Of a stretch of DNA of 64,000 nt, positions 58,085-64,000 are shown in pieces. The DNA comes from Argentina anserina (taxonomy: Eukaryota; Streptophyta; Magnoliopsida; Rosales; Rosaceae), in NCBI RefSeq assembly GCF_933775445.1, contig NC_065876.1:17670001-17734000 (forward strand). Direction: 5' to 3'. A program made the translations under genes and the position numbers. Every line of letters starts with the position of its first letter. The stretch's first letter is position 1. The notes under the pieces are model-generated. The model saw only the letters and a list, made by a program, of their open reading frames with translations, did not search any database and had not been told where the DNA came from.

Positions 58085-61000
58085 ATGGGTTATGGAGACG
58101 AAGACGAGAGTTCTCAGGTCAATGATATTCAGAAATTTGAAGTCTCTGTCAAGAATTCTGACAGTGGTTCTTTTGGAGGAGCCAAACTCAATGGGGCAAA
58201 TTTCTGTAAATGGAAGAAAATTATGACAGCCCATCTCCGAGGAATGCACAAGATATGACATGTAACCGGCGTCACTAAGGCTCCCAATGCAGATGCGGTT
58301 GTTGCCTACACTAAATGGGACGATGATGATGGCCTTGTAATGTCTGTCTTGTTCAAAGCCATGAATGAAGAGATACTTGACCTGGTAGCAGAATGTGATA
58401 CCGCGCATGCCATATGGACGACATTGGAAGTCCTATTCACTAATGACTCTGATTTTATACAGGTTCATGAATTAATGTGCACAGCCTTTGCAATGCACCA
58501 GGATGGGCAACCGGTGGCGCAGTATTTCACCAAACTGAAGAATATTTGGGCTGAGATTGATGTGAAACGTCCTTGCATGATCAAGAATCAGGAGGATATT
58601 GTTTGGTACCAAAAAGAGAAGGAGCTTGAGCGAGTTCACCATTTCTTGAAAGGTCTTGATGCAAAGCATAACAATGCGAAAGGCGAGCTACTCAGAAAGA
58701 CCGAACCTCCTAGCCTGATCACAGCTTTCACATTTATCCGTAAGGATGAGTCTCAGCAAGAAAGTCTTCATAAAACACAAGTTGAAGTTTCTAGCCTCAC
58801 TTTTCAGGCTACATCTCGAACACCATCCCTTCAGCCAACCACTTTAGCTCCACTCCATAAGCGCGGACCACCACCAGGCTTCGGGAATTAGCCCCGCCCT
58901 CCTTGCTCTTATTGTCATGATACAAACCATGCTCGTGCAACTTGCTGGAAATTGTATCCACACCTTAGACCCCAGAGGCCTAATTATCGTCATAAGGCGA
59001 AAGCAGCTATTCAATTAGCCCCGGAACCAGATATCTATGGTGTGGTTGGACAGGATCATCATACAGCAGGAGGAGCAACACCCACAGCATCAATAGCTGG
59101 TCGTGGTAAGATTGGTATGGCTTTACATATTTCTCACTTTGTTGGTTTTGATACATGGATTATTGATTCTGGTGCGTCCGATCATATGACTTATGACAAA
59201 TCTTATTTTACTATCTTGTCTCCTCCACCAGTACCATATGTTACTAATGCTAATGGTGATGCATTCCCCGTATTGGGGAAAGGGTCAGTTCGTATTACTC
59301 CCACAATAGAACTTCACAATGTACTATATGTACCTGCTTTATCTCATCATTTGATATCTGTCCCACAATTAAATACTGAAGCTAAGTGCTCTGTGACATT
59401 TTTTCCCATGTATGTGATATTTCAAGATCTTCTCACCGGGGAGTTAATTGGTCGGGGGTATCTAAGGGGCAGGCTGTTTCATCTGGATCAGACGTATGCG
59501 GGGAAGAAACCAGGGGCCTCGTCCCGGATCGCTTTGCTCTCCACTTCTGATAAGCTAAGTGAAGTTTTGTTATGGCATCGTCGCTTGGGGCATCCATCTT
59601 TTAGTGTTATGAAAACATCCATGCCTACTTTGTTTCTTGGTGTGGATGAGTCAGTTTTTCGTTGTGAAACATGTGTTTTGGGCAAGAGTCATCGTTCTAC
59701 TTATTCCCCTAGTACTTCTCATAAACCTACTCTTCCTTTTGAATTAATTCATTCTGATGTTTGGGGGCCCTCCAAAGAGACTACTGTGTCAGGAATGCGG
59801 TATTATGTGTCATTTATTGATGATTGCACACGTCTTTCGTGGATTATTCTTCTGAAAAACAAAAATGAGGTTTTTTCGGCTTTTCAAGCCTTCTATACCA
59901 CTGTCCAAACACAATATAATGCCACAATTAAAATTCTTCGTTCTGATAATGGGGGGGGAATATGTGAATCGTGTCTTTCAGGAATTCTTTAACGCACATG
60001 GAATTGTTCATCAAACAACGTGTCCTTACACACCTGAGCAGAATGGCGTTTCCGAAAGGAAAAATCGTCATTTACTTGATATGGCCCGGTGTATTCTCTT
60101 TAGTGCCCATATGCCTAAATACCTTTGGGGTGATGCTGTCCTAACTTCTGCTCATCTCATTAATCGTCTTCCATCCCGTGTCCTTGGAGGCAAAGTTCCA
60201 TATGAGGTGCTTGCCTCCCATGTTTCCTTACCCTCTTTTTCTAATCTTCCCGCCCGTGTTTTCGGTTGTGTTGTTTTTGTCCATCTTCCAAAACATCAGA
60301 GGTCTAAGTTGGATGCCCGAGCAGTTAAATGTGTGTTTGTTGGATACAGTGGACATCAGAAAGGGTACAGGTGCTATCATCCACCTACCAGACAGTATTA
60401 TGTCACTATGGATGTTACTTTCTTTGAGGACATGAGCTATTTCACGTCTCCTGATACTGCTCTTCAGGGGGAGAATTCATATTTTGAAGAGTTGTATCAT
60501 GAAGAGGGGGAGACAAGTCAGTCAGGAGATATGGTGCCAGGTTCGATTGAGATTAATGATATATCAGCTACACATGCACCACCAGATGATTCTGGTATAG
60601 CCACTCCAGAGATTCAGGTACCAGAAGCTGACAGCACAACTGCCCCTCCGATCTCGCCTACTGTTGTTTATACCCCTGACCAACGTTTCCCTGGTACAGA
60701 AGATCACTCATTTGAGGTTAGTCATTCTATTGGGGCAAATAGTAGTGAAGCTAATAGTAGACAATATGTCCTACCACATAGGTCTACTCGGGGTCAGCCA
60801 ACAAAAAAATATGAACCTACCCTTCAGGCTAAAGCTAAGTATCCTGTGGCAAACTTTATGTCTACCAAAAGATTGTCTAAGTCATATGAATCATTTGTGA
60901 ATCAAATTTCTGCTGTATCAATACCTAACAAAGTGCAGGATGCATTAGGAGATCCAAAATGGAGGAAAGCGATGGAAGAAGAGATGGAAGCATTACAGAA

Positions 61001-62462
61001 GAACAATACTTGGGAGCTTGTATCTTCACCATATGGCAAGAAGGCAGTGGGATGTCGTTGGGTGTTTACAGTGAAGCATAATCCAGATGGGTCGGTGAGC
61101 CGGTATAAAGCACGCCTAGTAGCAAAAGGGTTCACCCAGACATATGGCATAGACTATGATGAGACATTTGCACCTGTTGCAAAGATGAACACTATTCGGG
61201 TATTACTCTCTTTTGCTGCTACCTTAAACTGGCCACTTAGACAGTTTGATGTTAAAAATGCATTTCTTCATGGAGAACTTACAGAGGAAGTGTATATGGA
61301 TATTCCTCCTGGATATGTGGTAGCTTCTCCAGATAACTTTGTATGCAGATTGAGAAAGTCTTTGTATGGTCTTAAACAGTCTCCTCGTGCGTGGTTTGGA
61401 AGATTTTCACAATTCATGAGGAAAATTGGCTACAAACAGAGTAATTCAGACCATACATTATTTCTCAAACACCAACAAGGGAAGGTAACAGCCTTAATTA
61501 TATATGTTGACGATATGATAGTTACTGGTAATGATACTATTGAGATGGATAGATTACAGAAACAGCTAGCCACAGAGTTTGAGATGAAGGACCTAGGTAC
61601 ACTCAAGTACTTCTTGGGGATTGAGGTAGCCCGGGGAAGTGATGGAATCTATCTGTGTCAGAGGAAGTACATTCTTGATCTGCTAACAGAGATAGGTATG
61701 TTAGATTGCACTCCAATTAATACTCCTATTGAGCAGAACCATCGGTTAGCAGAGTACCCAGATCAAGTACCCACTGACAAAACTCGTTATCAGAGGCTAG
61801 TTGGACGCCTGATTTATTTGTCACATACCAGGCCAGATGTCGCGTATGCAGTGAGTGTAGTGAGTCAGTTCATGCACAATCCGAGCGTGAATCACATGGA
61901 TGCTGTTGTGAGGATTTTGAGGTACTTAAAGTCAGCTCCAGGGAGAGGAGTAATGTTTTCTAATCACAACAATATCCTTGAGATTTGTGGCTTCACAGAT
62001 GCAGACTGGGCTGGAAATATTACGGATCGAAGGTCAACATCAGGGTACTTTACATTTGTTTGAGGTAATCTTGTTACGTGGAGGAGTAAGAAACAAAATG
62101 TGGTAGCTCGATCTAGTGCTGAAGCAGAATACAGAGGAATGGCTCAAGGAGTGTGCGAGGTATTGTGGCTTAGGAATTTGCTACAAGATTTAGGTGTTAA
62201 GCCTAAGTGTGCTATACAGTTGTACTGTGACAACAAGGCAGCTATTGATATTTCACAGAATCCTGTGCAGCATGATCGTACAAAACATGTAGAGGTTGAT
62301 CGTCACTTTATAAAGGAGAAGTTAGACGCCAAGATCATTTGTTTTCCGTTTGTTCCTACAGAAGAGCAACTTGCGGATATACTCACAAAAGGAGTGTCTA
62401 AAAAGGTCTTTTATGACTCACTTAGCAAGTTGGGCATGGTTGATATGTATGCGCCAACTTGA
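58085..62462 (+). pseudogene. copia gag-pol reading frame with four disabling lesions
   Basis: From the ATG at 58085 the frame covers a gag domain, a CCHC knuckle (C-x2-C-x4-H-x4-C, about 58904-58945), the protease site DSGASDH near 59166, the GAG-pre-integrase HxxxGH box near 59576, the integrase core, a reverse transcriptase with YVDD near 61506, and RNase H ending at 62462. Lesions: TGA at 58256-58258; TAG at 58889-58891; a frameshift in a run of 8 G at 59951-59958; TGA at 62061-62063 within RNase H. Apart from these the frame is open. The order of integrase before reverse transcriptase places it in Ty1/copia. Confidence 0.94.
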
Positions 62463-62469
62463 GGGGGAG
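62461..62469 (+). other. Polypurine tract
   Basis: GAGGGGGAG lies immediately before the 3' LTR, the expected plus-strand primer. Confidence 0.93.
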
Positions 62470-62643
62470 TGTTAGAATGAGTTGGAACAGGTAGATAAAG
62501 CATAAACCATGTTACTCTTGGTGTGTCAACAACTAGGATTAATCATTAGGATTAGTGCTAATATTCTCCAACTCTCCTATAAATAGATAGCAAACATTTG
62601 TAACAATTCATCAAACAATCAATACAAATCATCATATTTGAGT
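62470..62643 (+). repeat. 3' LTR of the copia element
   Basis: 174 bp, identical to 57060-57233 except at three positions (an A/T, a T/C and an A/G difference). Confidence 0.95.
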
Positions 62644-63490
62644 AACCCAACGTAATATCTTCACAGTATCTGGATCTATCGAAAGAAATTTCTAACATAA
62701 GGTAAAAATAGGTTTTAAGAGTTTAGGCTTCAGTGCTAAGATTATTCCTAAAAACCAGATAATTTAAAAACACTTCAATATGCGGCACAGCCACACGTAA
62801 GACGCCAAAGAAAAAACAAAAAGAAAAATAAGCAAGGGACTTTTTTAAAGAAAAGTTGTATATTCAAGTTTCAGGAGTTTGACCTTCAGTGCTAAATTTA
62901 GTGAAGAAAACCAGATAATATAAAAATGACTTAACATGAGCAACATAAATGAGTCAGCAAGGCAGGCAACAACCATAGTCCGACCTTGCAATGGGCGTGA
63001 AGCTCTCTGCATATGCAAATAGTTAACTTAGTAGCATACAACCATAAGGCTCTACAACTTTAAATGCTATCAATCTTTATCGCAAACCATTGTAAACTCC
63101 ATTAAAAGGCCAAAAAGTTTTGCAAAGTTGGATGAAAAAAGAGGACCCATGGACTTGTCATAAGCATGGAGCAGATCAGAGACTACATTCATGATCCCTC
63201 CATCATGTTCAACATCACCGTCATCAATTCTTCATCATTAGAAGATGTCTGCTGACAAGCTGATTTTTCGTGAAGCATACAGAACTAGCATCGACCCGCA
63301 GGGACATATCTGTTGAGATGATCACACTTCTTCAGCATTTCAGAGCTATTTCAACCAATAATAATGCCTTGCATCTTATAAATCATACTTACAGTGTCCG
63401 ACCGCCATATATCCAAGATCTTTAATGATGTCAGCAATGCTCATAGCCTCATACAAGCTTGGCAACCACTTCCTTGTTGTCATCTTCAGT

Positions 63491-64000
63491 CTTAGTTTTG
63501 ATATAAATATGCAGTATCTGCACATTACGTAGTCATAGTATTGAAACAGGGATAGACCTCCAAAAGGTCACATGTTATTGAGTAACAATTTTACTCGGAA
63601 CTTCTTTAGCCTTTCCTTGACTTTCCTGCAAAATAAGCCACATCATATAGTTGTGACACCTATAAACTTAAGAAAAATTATAATGAACTCGAAAAGAAAC
63701 CAAAGTTGATTAAACAAATAGGAGGCTTGGAAAAACATGTCAAACATATTTCAATAAATAAGTCTCTCAATAAATCAAACTGAACATCACCAACTAAAGG
63801 CATGGATATTAATTTCAAGTTACATAATGAACACAATAATTTTTAGAAGTCGTTCGTGTGTGAGTGTGTGAGAGAGAGAGATGATAACCACTAACTTTAT
63901 GATTATGGTAAATTGCATGTGCTGTTGTTAAAATATTCATTTCAATCAGTGACTATGTTTTTCATTCTAATAAATTGCTTATCTCCATCTTTTTTCATGT
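63491..64000. other. Gene-free end of window
   Basis: AT-rich, with a short GT/GA simple stretch at 63855-63882. Earlier exons of the importin pseudogene may lie beyond 64000; I see none here. Confidence 0.45.

Larger units (their letters stand above)
57060..62643 (+). mobile_element. Complete but defective Ty1/copia retrotransposon with short LTRs
   Basis: The 5584-bp element has 174-bp LTRs differing at 3 sites, a primer site TGGTATCAGAGC (57234-57245) complementary to initiator Met-tRNA, a long GC-rich leader, one gag-pol region in the copia order (gag, protease, integrase, reverse transcriptase, RNase H) and a polypurine tract. Flanking 5-mers AATCC (57055-57059) and AACCC (62644-62648) are a plausible target duplication with one change. 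It is inserted in an exon of the importin pseudogene, on the opposite strand. Three in-frame stops and one frameshift make it non-autonomous. Confidence 0.95.
56774..63490 (-). pseudogene. Importin-4-like (importin-beta family) pseudogene split by a copia element
   Basis: Minus-strand blocks in order: TEDDNKEVVAKLV and MSIADIIKDLGYMAV (63490-63390); ACQQTSSNDEE then, shifted, DVEHDGGIMNVVSDLL and SSNFAKLFGLLMEF (63265-63060); SRPLQGRTMVVACLA (about 63005-62955); an exon whose 5' part is at 62675-62644 and whose 3' part, after the copia insert, is at 57059-56948 (LFGESKTDNAVRDNAAGAYA ... VHPELIPLNE); and a last exon at 56876-56774 with frameshifts (KEDHEES, ISTLVLSSN). This HEAT-repeat karyopherin imports ribosomal proteins and histones in other organisms. 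At least three frameshifts or stops lie outside the transposon, so the copy was probably dead before or regardless of the insertion. Confidence 0.82.

Noticed and set aside
1..64000. CRISPR arrays, bacterial operons, rRNA or organellar insertions
   Set aside because: No regularly spaced repeats, no operon structure and no organelle-like gene block was seen on either strand.

Overview
This is nuclear DNA from a flowering plant, almost certainly a eudicot. The evidence is AT-rich spacers, many short GT-AG introns, plant-specific proteins, and dense plant transposons (Ty1/copia, LINE, MULE, hAT-like). The mobile elements would suit a woody eudicot such as a Rosaceae species, but nothing here fixes the family. 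No prokaryotic, organellar, tRNA, rRNA or CRISPR feature was found.

The left third (1-20 kb) is gene-rich. A 13-exon ROOT UVB SENSITIVE 6 (RUS6) gene lies on the minus strand (1930-7294). Next come a broken, 3'-truncated LINE (8190-10705), a 16-exon SAS10/UTP3 (THALLO) ribosome-biogenesis gene on the plus strand (10828-16893), and, converging on it, a 6-exon GMP synthase gene on the minus strand (17604-19779). All three genes splice in silico into uninterrupted proteins of about 521, 653 and 534 residues, and all look like housekeeping genes.

The middle (20-42 kb) is a transposon-rich block without an intact host gene. It holds a G-rich repeat; a 0.7 kb terminal-inverted-repeat element; an 8.3 kb Ty1/copia element on the minus strand (23410-31710) with a 5-bp target duplication; a 2.3 kb hAT-like element nested inside that copia element and carrying pieces of two host genes (a fasciclin-like gene and an OBERON PHD gene); a 3.5 kb MULE with ~180-bp inverted ends whose transposase core is deleted; a small foldback MITE; a tandemly duplicated GATA-zinc-finger-like fragment; and a 1.7 kb element with short inverted ends.

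The right third holds a PHD-finger gene on the plus strand (about 45260-51639) with a triplicated internal repeat, an orphan exon split by a small hAT MITE (53.4-53.8 kb), and a fragment of the same copia family (54.4-55.5 kb). Last is a decayed importin-4 (importin-beta family) gene on the minus strand (56.8-63.5 kb), split by a young, complete but defective Ty1/copia element (57060-62643). That element's two 174-bp LTRs differ at only 3 sites, while its gag-pol frame carries three stops and a frameshift.

The most interesting material is the nested gene-capturing element, whose empty site can be seen in a second copy within the window; the deletion-derivative MULE; and the importin pseudogene with its copia insertion.
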